From Janthinobacterium aquaticum (GTDB lineage Bacteria; Pseudomonadota; Gammaproteobacteria; Burkholderiales; Burkholderiaceae_D): a stretch of 64,000 nt of DNA. Position 1 is the first letter of the stretch. Each line of letters begins with the position of its first letter. Where the stretch lies: assembly GCF_009208565.1 (NCBI RefSeq), contig NZ_WFLK01000009.1:182838-246837 (forward strand), written 5' to 3'. A program made the position numbers and the translations under genes. This document shows, one piece after another, positions 50,810 to 60,801 of the stretch. The notes beneath the pieces are model-generated. The model did not search any database, had not been told where the DNA came from, and was given only the letters and a program-made list of their open reading frames with translations.

Positions 50810-52012
50810 GTGAAACTCGACCCCGCTACCATTATTCTCATGTCCACTGTGATGGCAATCGCCATGGCGGTGGTGATGTTCTCTGCGCAACGCAGTTTCC
50901 CGCGCAGCGTGGGCGGCTTGCGCGAGTGGGTTATCGGCTTGGTCGGCCTGATACTGGCCAGCGTCCTGTTTGCGCTGAACGGCCTGGTGCCGTCCTGGTT
51001 GCTGCTGCCGGTTGCCAATTCGGTCTTTCTATGGGGGGCCGGCATGCAGATGATCGGCACCCAGCTGTTTTACGGCGTGCGGTCCAGCTGGTGGCTGTTC
51101 CACCTGAGCTGGCTGCTGGGCCTGGTGGTAATGGGCATATGGCTGTACTGGAAGCCCAATTTCCCGATGCGCGTGGCCATGTATTCGTTCCTGATGCTGG
51201 CGCTGACGTTCCAGCAGTTCCTTGTGATTATCCGCTTTGGCGAACGGCATTTGTCAGCCTGGTTTTTTGCCGCTCTGTCGCTGATGCTGTCGGCCACGCT
51301 TCTCCATCGCGGCGTAATGGCGCTGCAAGCCGGCGGCGCTGGCTACGACGCCATGCATGGCGGACCCAATCACAGTATGTACCTGGCCGTGCTGTCTTTC
51401 ATGACCTTGCTGCTGCCGGTCGGCTTCATGACGGTGGCCACGCGCTGCCTGCAAAAGTTGCTGGAGCAGCGCTCCAACCGCGACCCGCTGACGGCGGTGC
51501 TGAACCGGCGCGGCTTTGCCGAAGTGCATGCCCAGGAAAACCTGCGCGCCCGCCGCCAGGGCACGCCGCTGGCCGTGATGAGCCTCGACCTGGATTTTTT
51601 CAAGGCCATCAATGACCGCCACGGCCACGCCGTGGGCGACCAGGTGCTGGTCGATGTGGCCGGCGTGATTTCCAGCGCGTTGCGCGGCAGCGATGCGGTA
51701 GCCCGTTTTGGTGGCGAAGAGTTCGTGGTGCTGCTGGCCGATACCCACCAGGCGCGCGCCGAACTGGTGGCGCAGCGCATTCAGTTTGCCCTGCGCCAGC
51801 CGCGCCCGGGGCAGTCGCTGCCCAGCTATACGCTCAGCATCGGCATTGCCTGCCAGCTCGATCCGGCCGAGGATCTCGACAGCCTGTTGCTGCGCTCGGA
51901 CCGCGCACTGTACCGCGCCAAGCAGCTGGGCCGCGACCGCATCGAAGTGGCATGCGAAGCCCTGGCCATGCCGCCTGCACCGGTGCTGCCGGTGGCGCGC
52001 CTATATACCTGA
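50810..52012 (+). CDS. membrane diguanylate cyclase (GGDEF), paralogue 1
   Basis: The 400-residue protein starts at GTG and has six or seven hydrophobic segments in residues about 5-215. The GGDEF domain (about 225-385) has 'NRDPLTAVLNRRGF', '[22 protein letters not shown]' and the active site 'RFGGEEFVVLLAD'. An intact inhibitory site, Arg-Gly-Ser-Asp, sits five residues before GGEEF. It should make c-di-GMP from two GTP with product inhibition. The membrane part is shared with the next gene and no known sensor domain is seen. Confidence 0.92.
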   Translation: MKLDPATIILMSTVMAIAMAVVMFSAQRSFPRSVGGLREWVIGLVGLILASVLFALNGLVPSWLLLPVANSVFLWGAGMQMIGTQLFYGVRSSWWLFHLSWLLGLVVMGIWLYWKPNFPMRVAMYSFLMLALTFQQFLVIIRFGERHLSAWFFAALSLMLSATLLHRGVMALQAGGAGYDAMHGGPNHSMYLAVLSFMTLLLPVGFMTVATRCLQKLLEQRSNRDPLTAVLNRRGFAEVHAQENLRARRQGTPLAVMSLDLDFFKAINDRHGHAVGDQVLVDVAGVISSALRGSDAVARFGGEEFVVLLADTHQARAELVAQRIQFALRQPRPGQSLPSYTLSIGIACQLDPAEDLDSLLLRSDRALYRAKQLGRDRIEVACEALAMPPAPVLPVARLYT

Positions 52013-52119
52013 GATAGCTGGCAGTCCTGACACGGTTTTTATTAAATTTTCTTGATATAAACTAATTTTGCCAGAATCAAACTAGAATCGACTCCACGCC
52101 AACTTGCTTATGCCTGACC

Positions 52120-53289
52120 GTGGAAATACTCGATCCGCTCACTATCATGATAATGACGACCCTGATGTGCGGGGCGATGGCCATTGTCATGTTTTCGGTC
52201 TACCGCAGCTTCCGCCAGGAAGTGCATGGGCTGGGCCACTGGTGCGCCGGGCTGGCATTGCTGGTCGTGGCCTCGATTTTATTCAGTACGCGCAATGTGC
52301 TGCCCGAGCCGATCTCCATCGTGGCAGCCAACGCGGCCATGATATTGGGCATCGGCCTGTCGATGCTGGGGACGGAAAAATTCTTCGGACAGCCGCTCAG
52401 CCTGCGCTTTTACTGGCTGGTCTGCAGCACTGGCGTGCTGGGCATCGGCTGGTGGCTGATAGTTCAACCCAATTTCTCGGTACGCGTGGCGATCTTCTCG
52501 TTTGCTGTCTTTTTGATCTATGCGCGCCAGGCGCAACTGGTGATCCTGTACGGCGAACGCCATTTTTCAAGTATTTTTTTCGGTGTGCTGATGGTAGTGC
52601 AAGCGTGCGTGGTGCTGGCACGCGGCGCGGCGGCGCTGCTCTACGGCGGCAACAGCGTGGACCTGACCGTGACCGGCAACAACGCCAGCATTTACCTGGC
52701 GGTGGCCAATTTCATGGCGCTGCTGCTGACAGTGGGTTTCATGACGATGGCCACGCGCCGCCTGCAAGATATCCTGGAGCGCCGCTCCACCCATGATCCG
52801 CTGACGCAGGTGCTGAACCGGCGTGGCTTTGGTGCGGTGTATACGCGCGAAAAGGCCAAGTTGCGGCGCCATCGGCGGCCACTGGCCTTGCTCAGCATCG
52901 ATCTCGATTATTTCAAGGCCATCAACGACACCCATGGCCACGCCGTGGGCGATCAGGTGCTGACCCATGTGGCAGCGCTGATCAGCAGCGTGCTGCGTGA
53001 ATCGGACTGCGTGGCGCGCTTTGGCGGCGAGGAATTTATCGTACTGATGCCCGATACGGCGCCGCATCACGCCCTGAAGGTGGCTGAGCGCATTTGCCAT
53101 CTGCTGCGCCACGGCGAGCGCCAGGCGCTGCCTGCCTGCACGGTCAGCATCGGTGCGGCCTGCCAGGCGTCCGAACATGAGGAGCTCGAGCAACTGCTGT
53201 CGCGCGCCGATGCGGCGCTCTACCTGGCCAAGGAAAATGGCCGCGACCGCATCGAATTCGACGTCGCTGGCCTGGCCGCCGTGGTTTAA
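52120..53289 (+). CDS. membrane diguanylate cyclase (GGDEF), paralogue 2
   Basis: The 389-residue protein parallels the previous gene over its whole length: the same multi-span membrane part (about 5-210), then '[13 protein letters not shown]', '[22 protein letters not shown]' and '[13 protein letters not shown]' with inhibitory-site 'RESD'. Both start at GTG. It arose by tandem duplication; the AT-rich 107-base gap and own start suggest separate expression. It ends 4 bases into the convergent trpC gene's stop (overlap 53286-53289). Confidence 0.92.
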   Translation: MEILDPLTIMIMTTLMCGAMAIVMFSVYRSFRQEVHGLGHWCAGLALLVVASILFSTRNVLPEPISIVAANAAMILGIGLSMLGTEKFFGQPLSLRFYWLVCSTGVLGIGWWLIVQPNFSVRVAIFSFAVFLIYARQAQLVILYGERHFSSIFFGVLMVVQACVVLARGAAALLYGGNSVDLTVTGNNASIYLAVANFMALLLTVGFMTMATRRLQDILERRSTHDPLTQVLNRRGFGAVYTREKAKLRRHRRPLALLSIDLDYFKAINDTHGHAVGDQVLTHVAALISSVLRESDCVARFGGEEFIVLMPDTAPHHALKVAERICHLLRHGERQALPACTVSIGAACQASEHEELEQLLSRADAALYLAKENGRDRIEFDVAGLAAVV

Positions 53290-54086
53290 GCGAACAGGCG
53301 CTGCAACTCGACGCCCGGATCGGGCGCGCGCATGAACGCCTCACCGACCAGGAAGCTGTGCACATGGGCCTCGCGCATGCGCTGCACGTCGGCTGTGGTG
53401 TGGATGCCCGATTCCGTGATGATCAGTTTGTCTTGCCCAATGCGCGGCAGCAGGCCGATGGTGGTGTCGAGCGAAGTGTCAAAGGTGCGCAGATTGCGGT
53501 TGTTGATGCCGATCAGCGCGCTCTTGAGTTTCAGGGCGGCGTCGAGTTCATCGCCGTCATGGCTTTCGATCAGCACGCCCATGCCCAGTTCGTGCGCGCA
53601 CGCTTCCATCTCGGCCATCAGGCCATGATCAAGCGCGGCGACGATCAGCAGGATGCAGTCGGCGCCCATCGCACGCGCTTCATAGATCTGGTACATATCG
53701 ACCATGAAGTCCTTGCGCAGCACCGGAATGGCGCAGGCGGCGCGCGCCTGCTGCAGATATGCCACGCTGCCCTGGAAGAACTGTTCGTCGGTCAGTACCG
53801 ACAGGCACGCTGCGCCATGCTGTGCATAGCTGGCCGCAATCTCGGCCGGGCGGAAGTCGGCGCGGATCACGCCTTTCGACGGCGAGGCCTTTTTTACTTC
53901 GGCGATGATGCCGGGTTGGCCGGCGGCGATATGCTGGCGCAGGCTGGCCTCGAAGCCGCGCAGGTTGCGGCGCAGTTCGGCATCGCTTTCCACGTCGCTG
54001 CGCAGGCTGGCCAGCGAACGGTGCGCCTTGGCGCGGGTAACTTCTTCGGCTTTGACGGCCAGGATTTTATCGAGTATGTCGGACAT
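53286..54086 (-). CDS. trpC: indole-3-glycerol phosphate synthase
   Basis: The 266-residue TIM barrel has '[13 protein letters not shown]', '[19 protein letters not shown]' (Lys and Ser of the CdRP site), '[11 protein letters not shown]', '[10 protein letters not shown]', '[12 protein letters not shown]' and '[16 protein letters not shown]'. It makes indole-3-glycerol phosphate from CdRP. It is the last gene of the minus-strand trp cluster, 24 bases after trpD. It is monofunctional; trpF is not fused, and trpF-trpB-trpA must be elsewhere. Confidence 0.95.
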   Translation of the reverse strand: MSDILDKILAVKAEEVTRAKAHRSLASLRSDVESDAELRRNLRGFEASLRQHIAAGQPGIIAEVKKASPSKGVIRADFRPAEIAASYAQHGAACLSVLTDEQFFQGSVAYLQQARAACAIPVLRKDFMVDMYQIYEARAMGADCILLIVAALDHGLMAEMEACAHELGMGVLIESHDGDELDAALKLKSALIGINNRNLRTFDTSLDTTIGLLPRIGQDKLIITESGIHTTADVQRMREAHVHSFLVGEAFMRAPDPGVELQRLFA

Positions 54087-54110
54087 GATAGGGTCGCTTC
54101 CTGAAAAAGT

Positions 54111-55154
54111 TTATGCGCGCGCCTGGGCGCCCAGTTGCTGCGTCACCTGCACGAACTGGTCCAGCTTGGCCAGCGCCGCGCCGGAGCTGACGGCCGTGCG
54201 CGCACGCGCCAGGCCGTCCTCGATCGAGCTGGCCACGCCGGCCGCATACAGCGCCGTGCCAGCGTTCAGTGCCACGATGTCGGAGGCGGCGCCGGGTTCG
54301 CCGCGCAGCGCTTCCATCATCTTTACTTTCGATTCGGCGGCGTTGGCCACTTTCAGGTTGCGGCTGGCAATCATCTGCAGACCGAAGTCTTCCGGGTGGA
54401 TTTCGTATTCGCGGATTTCGCCGTTGACCAACTCACCGACCAGGGTGCCGGCGCCGAGCGAGACTTCATCCATATTGTCGCGCCCATACACCACCAGCGC
54501 ATGCTGCGCGCCGAGGCGCTGCAGCACGCGCACCTGGATGCCGACCAGGTCGGCATGGAACACGCCCATCAGGATATTCGGTGCACCGGCCGGATTGGTC
54601 AGCGGTCCCAGAATATTGAAGATGGTGCGCACGCCCATTTCACGGCGCACCGGGGCGGCGTGTTTCATCGCGGCATGGTGGTTCGGTGCGTACATGAAGC
54701 CGATGCCGGTCTGCGCGATCGACTGGGCGATCTGCTCGGGCTGCAGGTCGATATTGACGCCCAGCGAGTCGAGCGCATCGGCGCTGCCCGACGAGGACGA
54801 AACGCTGCGCCCGCCATGCTTGGCCACGCGCGCACCGGCCGCAGCGGCCACGAACATCGAGGCGGTCGAGATATTGAAGGTATGGGCGCCGTCGCCGCCG
54901 GTGCCGACGATGTCGAGCAGGTTGGTGGTGTCGGCCATCGGCACTTTGGTGGAAAACTCGCGCATCACTTGCGCGGCGGCGGCGATTTCGCCGATGGTTT
55001 CCTTTTTCACGCGCAGGCCCATGGTCAGGGCGGCGATCATGGTGGGCGACATTTCACCGGACATGATCTGGCGGAACAGGTACAGCATTTCGTCGTGAAA
55101 GATCTCACGGTGTTCGATACAGCGCAGCAGCGCTTCTTGTGGGGTGATCGGCAT
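54111..55154 (-). CDS. trpD: anthranilate phosphoribosyltransferase
   Basis: The 347-residue protein carries '[18 protein letters not shown]' (PRPP loop), '[21 protein letters not shown]', '[39 protein letters not shown]' and '[19 protein letters not shown]'. It joins anthranilate to PRPP. AAGGAAG before ATG 55154 sets the start. The 65-base gap to trpG holds a GC-rich hairpin near 55196-55216. Confidence 0.95.
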   Translation of the reverse strand: MPITPQEALLRCIEHREIFHDEMLYLFRQIMSGEMSPTMIAALTMGLRVKKETIGEIAAAAQVMREFSTKVPMADTTNLLDIVGTGGDGAHTFNISTASMFVAAAAGARVAKHGGRSVSSSSGSADALDSLGVNIDLQPEQIAQSIAQTGIGFMYAPNHHAAMKHAAPVRREMGVRTIFNILGPLTNPAGAPNILMGVFHADLVGIQVRVLQRLGAQHALVVYGRDNMDEVSLGAGTLVGELVNGEIREYEIHPEDFGLQMIASRNLKVANAAESKVKMMEALRGEPGAASDIVALNAGTALYAAGVASSIEDGLARARTAVSSGAALAKLDQFVQVTQQLGAQARA

Positions 55155-55219
55155 GATGCTTCCTTCTTCAATGATGGCGCAGGAGGACACTGAGGGCGCG
55201 CATGGCTGCGCGCGCCGGA

Positions 55220-55783
55220 TCAGCGCTCGAGAAAATTCTTCAGCAGGGCGTGGCCGTGCTCCGACAGGATCGATTCGGGGTGGAACTGCACACCCTCGAT
55301 ATCGAACTCCCGGTGGCGCACGCCCATGATTTCGCCGTCGTCGGTCCAGGCTGTCACTTCCAGGCAGGAAGGCAGCGAGGCGCGTTCGATCGCCAGAGAA
55401 TGGTAGCGGATCACTGTAAAAGGGCTGGGCAGGTTCTTGAAGACGCCCACGCCGGTATGGGCAATGGCCGAGGTCTTGCCATGCATGACCTGCTTGGCGC
55501 GGATCACCTTGCCGCCGAATGCTTCACCGATGGCCTGGTGGCCCAGGCATACGCCGAGGATCGGCTTCTTGCCGGCAAAGTGCTTGAGCACCTCGATGGA
55601 AATGCCGGCCTGCGCAGGCGCTTTCGGGCCTGGCGAAATGCAGATGCGGTCAGGATTGAGCGCCTCGATCTGTTCGATCGTGATTTCATCGTTGCGGTAG
55701 ACCCGCACATCTTCACCGAGTTCGCCGAAGTACTGCACGATGTTATAGGTGAAGGAGTCGTAATTGTCGATCATCAGCAGCAT
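55220..55783 (-). CDS. trpG: anthranilate synthase glutaminase component
   Basis: The 187-residue class I amidotransferase has '[20 protein letters not shown]', '[12 protein letters not shown]', the nucleophile Cys in '[15 protein letters not shown]' (about residue 79), and '[13 protein letters not shown]' with the His-Glu of the triad. It supplies ammonia to TrpE; in this class it may also serve aminodeoxychorismate synthase. It starts one base after the trpE stop with GGGGAG in the trpE end. Confidence 0.95.
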   Translation of the reverse strand: MLLMIDNYDSFTYNIVQYFGELGEDVRVYRNDEITIEQIEALNPDRICISPGPKAPAQAGISIEVLKHFAGKKPILGVCLGHQAIGEAFGGKVIRAKQVMHGKTSAIAHTGVGVFKNLPSPFTVIRYHSLAIERASLPSCLEVTAWTDDGEIMGVRHREFDIEGVQFHPESILSEHGHALLKNFLER

Positions 55784-55784
55784 C

Positions 55785-57281
55785 TCAGAACTCCCCATCC
55801 AGGCCATCTTGAACTTGTTCGGCAGCGCGCAGTACGGCGCGCGCCTTGTTTTCGGTTTCCTGCCATTCCATTTCCGGAATCGAGTCGGCCACGATGCCGG
55901 CGGCCGCCTGCACATACAGCATGCCGTCCTTGACGACGCCGGTGCGTATCGCAATGGCCACGTCCATTTCGCCGCCAAACGACAGGTAGCCGCAGGCGCC
56001 GCCATAGATGCCGCGCTTGGTGATTTCCAGTTCGTCGATCACTTCCATCGCACGCACCTTGGGCGCGCCGGTGAGGGTACCGGCCGGAAAGGTGGCACGC
56101 AGCACATCGAGATTCGACAAACCGTCTTTGAGCTTGCCTTCCACGTTCGAGACGATGTGCTGCACATGCGAGTACTTTTCAATCACCATGCGGTCGGTGA
56201 CCTGTACGCTGCCGGTGTCGGCGATGCGGCCGATATCGTTGCGCGCCAGGTCGATCAGCATCACGTGTTCGGCGATCTCTTTCGGATCGGCCAGCAGTTC
56301 TTTCGACAGCTCGGCGTCGCGCTCTGGCGTGGCGCCGCGTGGACGGGTGCCGGCGATCGGTCGCAGCGTCACTTTCTTGCCACCTTCGGCCAGCGTTTCG
56401 TTGCGCACCAAAATCTCGGGCGAGGCGCCGATAATCTGCATGTCGCCGAAGTTATAGAAGTACATGTACGGCGAAGGATTGAGCGAACGCAGTGCGCGGT
56501 ACATGCTCAGTGGCGAATCGACATACGGTTTGCGGATGCGCTGGCCGATCTGTACCTGCATCAGGTCGCCGGCCATTACGTATTCGTGCGCCTTGGCGAC
56601 CGCCTTCAGATAGTCTTCCTTGGAGAAGTCGCGGATCGTTTCGGTGCGCACCGAGGCACTCGTCACCGGCGCATCGACGCCGCGGCGCAGCAGCATGCGC
56701 AGGTCTTTCAGGCGCTGGCGCGCTTTCGAGAACGATTCGGGCTGGGTGGTGTCGGCATACACGATCAGATACAGCTTGCCCGACAGGTTGTCGATCACTG
56801 CCAGCTCTTCGGTCACCATCAGCTGGATATCGGGCAGGTTCAGGTCATCTTTCGGCGCGCCGCCGGCCAGCTTTTTCTCGATATGGCGTACCGTGTCGTA
56901 GCCGAAGTAGCCGGCCAGGCCGCCGCAGAAACGCGGCATGCCGGGGCGCAGCGCGACCTTGAAGCGCGACTGGTACTGTTCGATGAAGTCGAGCGGGTTG
57001 CCCTCATGCTGCTCGATCACCACGCCGTTTTTAATGATTTCGGTGTGGCTGCCATGGCTGCGCAGCACGGTGGTGGCGGGCAGGCCGATAAAGGAAAAGC
57101 GCCCAAAGCGTTCGCCGCCGACCACCGACTCGAGCAAGAAGGTGTTCTTGCCGCCTTGCTGGGTTTGCGCCAGTTTCAGGTACAGCGTGAGCGGGGTTTC
57201 CAGATCGGCAAAGGCTTCGGCGATCAGGGGGATGCGGTTGTAGCCTTGCTGGGCCAGCGATTTGAATTCGAGTTCGGTCAT
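55785..57281 (-). CDS. trpE: anthranilate synthase component I
   Basis: The 498-residue chorismate-utilising enzyme has the feedback region near the N-terminus ('[19 protein letters not shown]', with the LLES motif that binds tryptophan), and the catalytic part: '[13 protein letters not shown]', '[12 protein letters not shown]', '[18 protein letters not shown]', '[15 protein letters not shown]', 'VEGKLKDGL' and '[19 protein letters not shown]'. GGAGAGA before ATG 57281 supports this start over 57293. It follows the attenuator and leader peptide described at 57339-57495. Confidence 0.96.
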   Translation of the reverse strand: MTELEFKSLAQQGYNRIPLIAEAFADLETPLTLYLKLAQTQQGGKNTFLLESVVGGERFGRFSFIGLPATTVLRSHGSHTEIIKNGVVIEQHEGNPLDFIEQYQSRFKVALRPGMPRFCGGLAGYFGYDTVRHIEKKLAGGAPKDDLNLPDIQLMVTEELAVIDNLSGKLYLIVYADTTQPESFSKARQRLKDLRMLLRRGVDAPVTSASVRTETIRDFSKEDYLKAVAKAHEYVMAGDLMQVQIGQRIRKPYVDSPLSMYRALRSLNPSPYMYFYNFGDMQIIGASPEILVRNETLAEGGKKVTLRPIAGTRPRGATPERDAELSKELLADPKEIAEHVMLIDLARNDIGRIADTGSVQVTDRMVIEKYSHVQHIVSNVEGKLKDGLSNLDVLRATFPAGTLTGAPKVRAMEVIDELEITKRGIYGGACGYLSFGGEMDVAIAIRTGVVKDGMLYVQAAAGIVADSIPEMEWQETENKARAVLRAAEQVQDGLDGEF

Positions 57282-57338
57282 GTTTCTCTCCATGCTGCCG
57301 GACGATGGTGCAGGCGCACCGATCCGGCAGTGGTTATC

Positions 57339-57383
57339 AAAAAACCTGCTGGTACACGATCATTCATGGGCGTGCACCGGCAG
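57339..57383 (-). terminator. trp attenuator (terminator hairpin before trpE)
   Basis: On the minus strand the arm at 57371-57383 (CTGCCGGTGCACG) pairs with that at 57346-57358 (CGTGTACCAGCAG), 12 pairs including one G-T and one C-A mismatch. Then comes G and six T (57344-57339). It lies between the leader peptide and trpE. The end of the leader (CTGGCAG, 57408-57414) can pair with CTGCCGG of the first arm, giving the alternative antiterminator. Confidence 0.8.
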
Positions 57384-57402
57384 CAATCGTTACGGCTCGG
57401 CC

Positions 57403-57495
57403 TTAAGCCTGCCAGGATTGCCAGCGTCGCCAAAGCCAGGCCTCAATCGAGCCGGTTTGGGTAACGTTGTGTTTTTTGATCAGAAACGTGTTCAC
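57403..57495 (-). CDS. trpL: trp leader peptide (30 aa, four Trp codons)
   Basis: The frame starts at GTG 57495 and ends at TAA 57403-57405. Read in full it gives 'MNTFLIKKHNVTQTGSIEA' then 'WLWRRWQSWQA'. Four of the last eleven codons are TGG (residues 20, 22, 25, 28), a density hard to explain by chance. It lies 45 bases after the gph stop and 20 bases before the attenuator stem. Ribosome stalling at the Trp codons would free the antiterminator and let trpE be transcribed. The ribosome site is weak and the exact start may differ. Confidence 0.8.
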   Translation of the reverse strand: MNTFLIKKHNVTQTGSIEAWLWRRWQSWQA

Positions 57496-57539
57496 GATAA
57501 GTTTGTCAGTATGCGTTCAGTTGGGTTAGTTTTGCATGC

Positions 57540-58244
57540 TTATGACATGGGCTGCAGGGCTTTAGCAGCGTCAAGCAGCGTATTTACTATACCATCGGAA
57601 TCGGTTTCATGTATAGAGTGTCCGTGGTTGTACCCATACGGTACCGTCAGTACCGGGCAACCCGCACTGCGCGCCGCTTGCGCGTCGTTCGAGGAGTCGC
57701 CGATGGCCACTACCTTCGATGGTGCCAGGTCGAAGTCCCGGCACACCTGCAGCAACGGCAGCGGGTCCGGTTTTTTCTTTGGCAGCGAGTCGCCGCCGTA
57801 GACGATCTCGAAAAAGTCGCGCAGTTTTTTCTGTTCCAGCAGCGGCAGCGCAAAGGCGATCGGCTTGTTGGTCACGCAGGCCAGGCGCAGGCCGGCCGCC
57901 TTCATTGCCGCCAGGCCTGCGATCACGTCCGGATACAGGGTGCTGTGCTGGCCGTTGATGGCCAGGTAATGGCGCTGGTAGGCGTCCATCGCCTGCTCGA
58001 AGCGCTGCTCGACGCCGGCGGCGTCCAGGTCCAGTGCCAGCACGCTGCGGATCAGGTTTTCCGAGCCCTTGCCGACCATGTGCTTGATGGTCTCGGCGCT
58101 GATGGGCGCCAGCGCCAGTTCGGCGCGCATGGCGTTGATGGCGACATGAAAATCGGGCACGGTGTCGAGCATCGTGCCATCGAGGTCGATAATGGCGGCG
58201 CGCACGCCAGCCAGTGCTGCATGGTTCACCGCGCCCGCCGCCAT
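57540..58244 (-). CDS. gph: phosphoglycolate phosphatase
   Basis: The 234-residue HAD hydrolase has motif I 'IIDLDGTMLDT' (about 18-28), motif II 'CVTNKP' (about 123-128), the Lys of motif III in 'LPKKKPDPLPLL' and motif IV 'AIGDSSNDAQAARSAG'. It removes phosphate from 2-phosphoglycolate, a by-product of DNA repair. Its ATG overlaps the rpe stop by one base. It lies directly upstream of trpL, so trp transcription may include read-through from the rpe promoter. Confidence 0.93.
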   Translation of the reverse strand: MAAGAVNHAALAGVRAAIIDLDGTMLDTVPDFHVAINAMRAELALAPISAETIKHMVGKGSENLIRSVLALDLDAAGVEQRFEQAMDAYQRHYLAINGQHSTLYPDVIAGLAAMKAAGLRLACVTNKPIAFALPLLEQKKLRDFFEIVYGGDSLPKKKPDPLPLLQVCRDFDLAPSKVVAIGDSSNDAQAARSAGCPVLTVPYGYNHGHSIHETDSDGIVNTLLDAAKALQPMS

Positions 58245-58918
58245 TATTTGGCCACCACGTTGGCCAGTTCTGCGCGCATGGCGTCGATTACGGCCTTGTA
58301 GTCAGGCTTGCCGAAGATGGCCGAGCCGGCAACGAAGGTGTCGGCGCCGGCCGCAGCGGCGGCGGCGATATTGTCGATCTTGATGCCGCCATCGACTTCA
58401 AGCATGATGTCGCGGCCCGATTCGTCGATCATGCGGCGCGCTTCGGCGATTTTCTTCAGTGCGTGTGGAATGAAGGACTGGCCGCCGAAGCCCGGGTTGA
58501 CCGACATGATCAGGATCATGTCGATCTTGTCCATCACGTGTTCCAGGTAGTGCAGCGGGGTGCCGGGATTGAACACCAGACCCGATTTGCAGCCATTGTC
58601 GCGGATCAGTTGCAGCGAGCGGTCCAAGTGCTCGGACGCTTCCGGGTGGAAGGTGATGATGTTCGCACCGGCCTTGGCGAAATCCGGGATAATGCGGTCA
58701 ACCGGCTTGACCATCAGATGCACATCGATCGGTACTTGCACATGGGGACGGATCGCTTCGCATACCAGTGGGCCGATGGTCAGGTTGGGTACGTAGTGAT
58801 TGTCCATCACATCGAAGTGGATGATGTCGGCGCCGGCCGTGACGACGTTGCGCACTTCTTCGCCCAGGCGGGCAAAATCGGCGGACAGGATGCTGGGAGC
58901 GATACGAAATTGGGTCAT
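58244..58918 (-). CDS. rpe: ribulose-phosphate 3-epimerase
   Basis: The 224-residue TIM barrel has '[17 protein letters not shown]', '[19 protein letters not shown]' (Asp and His metal ligands), '[13 protein letters not shown]', '[13 protein letters not shown]', and 'LEVDGGI' with '[13 protein letters not shown]' for phosphate. It interconverts ribulose-5-P and xylulose-5-P. A minus-strand TAAAAT at 58958-58963, 40 bases upstream, is a likely -10. It leads the rpe-gph-trp run. Confidence 0.95.
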   Translation of the reverse strand: MTQFRIAPSILSADFARLGEEVRNVVTAGADIIHFDVMDNHYVPNLTIGPLVCEAIRPHVQVPIDVHLMVKPVDRIIPDFAKAGANIITFHPEASEHLDRSLQLIRDNGCKSGLVFNPGTPLHYLEHVMDKIDMILIMSVNPGFGGQSFIPHALKKIAEARRMIDESGRDIMLEVDGGIKIDNIAAAAAAGADTFVAGSAIFGKPDYKAVIDAMRAELANVVAK

Positions 58919-59034
58919 GGTAAGGTAGGCTTGAGGTTGGAAAATGCGATTGGCGCTATTTTACGCCGCGCGCCGCAGCCATGCCGCTGCAAGACGCAAT
59001 AACAACGCTCGATGACGAGAGAATGGGAATACCG

Positions 59035-59409
59035 ATGGCAACTTATGAATTTACGGTAACGGTCAAGACGCAGTACTTGCCGGAGCAGTCGGCACCCGAG
59101 CAGGGCCGCCATGTGTTCAGCTATACCATCCGGGTGGTCAATACCGGAACGGCCGGCGCGCAACTGATCGCGCGCCACTGGGTGATCACGGACGCCAACA
59201 ACAAGATCGAGGAAGTACGCGGCCTTGGCGCGGTTGGCCATCAGCCGCTGCTGCAGCCGGGCGAACAGTTCGAATACACGAGCGGCACCGTGCTGGCCAC
59301 GCCGCAGGGTTCAATGCGCGGCGAATACTTCTGCGTGGCCGAAGACGGTCACCGGTTTGAAGCGCCGATCCCCGAATTCGTGCTGTCGCTGCCGCGCACG
59401 CTGCACTGA
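59035..59409 (+). CDS. apaG: ApaG domain protein
   Basis: The 124-residue protein matches ApaG in length (125 in E. coli) and pattern: 'YEFTVTVKTQYLPEQSAPEQGRHVFSYTIRVVNTG', 'LIARHWVITDANNKIEEVRGLGAVGHQPLLQPGEQFEYTSG' and 'PQGSMRGEYFCVAEDGHRFEAPIPEFVLSLP'. It has an immunoglobulin-like fold; its role, linked to Mg/Co resistance in enterics, is unclear. ATG 59023 with a better ribosome site (GAGAGA) is a possible alternative that adds four residues. Confidence 0.92.
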   Translation: MATYEFTVTVKTQYLPEQSAPEQGRHVFSYTIRVVNTGTAGAQLIARHWVITDANNKIEEVRGLGAVGHQPLLQPGEQFEYTSGTVLATPQGSMRGEYFCVAEDGHRFEAPIPEFVLSLPRTLH

Positions 59410-59410
59410 T

Positions 59411-59557
59411 TCATTTCAGCTTTTCAGTCGACTTCTGCTGATTTTCCAGCTGCTTTTGTGCCGGCGGGGCCGGCTTCCTGCCGGCATACATGGTCCACCA
59501 GACGATAAAGGCCAGCAGGAAGAACGCCGCCATTGCTTCCAATATCAAGATCCACAT
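59411..59557 (-). CDS. small single-span membrane protein (48 aa)
   Basis: The product starts 'MWILILEAMAAFFLLAFIVW', a single membrane helix, and ends in a basic Gln/Lys tail ('RKPAPPAQKQLENQQKSTEK'). I recognise no family. GAGGA six bases before ATG 59557 supports this start; ATGs at 59563 and 59569 are in frame. It is convergent with apaG (1 base between the stop codons) and its 5' end faces, and with the upstream ATGs overlaps, the mltA start. Membrane pattern, ribosome site and tight packing suggest a real gene. Confidence 0.6.
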   Translation of the reverse strand: MWILILEAMAAFFLLAFIVWWTMYAGRKPAPPAQKQLENQQKSTEKLK

Positions 59558-59567
59558 ACGCATCCTC

Positions 59568-60800
59568 ATGTTGTCAATTACACGCCGAAGTCTACTCCTT
59601 CCCCTGTCCGCCGTCGTACTTGCGCTGGCAGCTTGTACTTCACCGATGCCTTCCACGCCGGCAGCGTCGTCCACGCCGCCGAATGGCGCGTCCGGCAAGC
59701 CTGCCCAGGCCAAGCCTGCCGACAAGGCCGATAGCGCCGATGCGGCCGCGCCCACCATGGTGCCGGGCAGTTTCGACGCCTTGCCCGGCTGGGGCCGCGA
59801 CGATGTGCGCGCGGCCTGGCCGGCCTTTATGGCTTCCTGCGGCGTGCTGGTCAAGCGCGCCGAATGGAAGGAGCCGTGCACGATTGCGCGCCAGGTCAGC
59901 GCCGACAGCGACCAGGCGATTCGCCAGTTTTTCGAGGCGTTTTTCGTGCCGAACCGGATCGTGGCGGCCGATGGCAGCCAGTCCGGCCTGGTCACCGGCT
60001 ACTATGAGCCGCTGCTGCACGGTGCGCGCAAGCGCGGCGGGCCCTACCAGACGCCGCTCTACAAGGTGCCGGACGATCTGGTGTCGGTCGATTTGTCGGG
60101 CGTGTATCCGGAACTGAAAAACCTGCGCCTGCGCGGCAAGCTGGTCGGCAAGAAAGTGGTGCCGTACGCCACCCGCGCCGAGATCGAACGCGCGCCGGCG
60201 ATGGCCGGCAAGGAGCTGATGTGGGTCGATGATGAAGTCGAGGCGTTTTTCCTGCAGGTGCAGGGCAGCGGCCGCGTGCAGCTGACCGATACCCAGGAAA
60301 CCGTGCGCGTGGCCTATGCCGACCAGAATGGCCATCCGTATAAATCAATTGGCAAATATCTGGTGGAAAAGGGCGAACTGACATTGAGCCAGGCGTCGGC
60401 GCAGGGTATCAAGGCCTGGATCGCCGGTCATCCGACGCGCAAGGACGAGCTGTTCAACGCCAATCCCAGCTATGTGTTTTTCAAGGAAGAGCGTTTGCCG
60501 GACCCGAAGGTGGGCCCGAAAGGGGCGCTGGGCGTACCGTTGACGCCGCAGCGTTCGGTGGCGATTGATTCGCGCTATGTGCCGCTGGGCGCGCCGCTGT
60601 TCCTGGCTACTACCCAGGCCAACAGCGACATCCCGATGCAGCGCCTGGTGATGGCGCAGGACACGGGCGGCGCCATTCGTGGCGCGATCCGTGTCGACTA
60701 TTTCTTCGGCTTTGGCGCCGAGGCGGCTGAAAATGCCGGTCGCATGAAGCAAAGCGGCATGGTGTGGGTACTGTTGCCGAAGCAGGCGCCGGCGCGCTAA
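59568..60800 (+). CDS. mltA: membrane-bound lytic murein transglycosylase A
   Basis: The 410-residue lipoprotein has a lipobox 'LALAAC' (Cys22), an Ala/Pro/Ser-rich linker (about 23-60), the MltA barrel (about 130-290, 'VTGYYEPLLHGARKRGGPYQTPLY') and the C-terminal 3D domain with catalytic Asp in 'VMAQDTGGAIRGAIRVDYFFG' (about 363-383). It cuts glycan strands of murein to anhydro-muropeptides. The start at 59568 is needed for the signal peptide; there is no Shine-Dalgarno, and the divergent small gene's start lies 11 bases away. Confidence 0.93.
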   Translation: MLSITRRSLLLPLSAVVLALAACTSPMPSTPAASSTPPNGASGKPAQAKPADKADSADAAAPTMVPGSFDALPGWGRDDVRAAWPAFMASCGVLVKRAEWKEPCTIARQVSADSDQAIRQFFEAFFVPNRIVAADGSQSGLVTGYYEPLLHGARKRGGPYQTPLYKVPDDLVSVDLSGVYPELKNLRLRGKLVGKKVVPYATRAEIERAPAMAGKELMWVDDEVEAFFLQVQGSGRVQLTDTQETVRVAYADQNGHPYKSIGKYLVEKGELTLSQASAQGIKAWIAGHPTRKDELFNANPSYVFFKEERLPDPKVGPKGALGVPLTPQRSVAIDSRYVPLGAPLFLATTQANSDIPMQRLVMAQDTGGAIRGAIRVDYFFGFGAEAAENAGRMKQSGMVWVLLPKQAPAR

Positions 60801-60801
60801 A

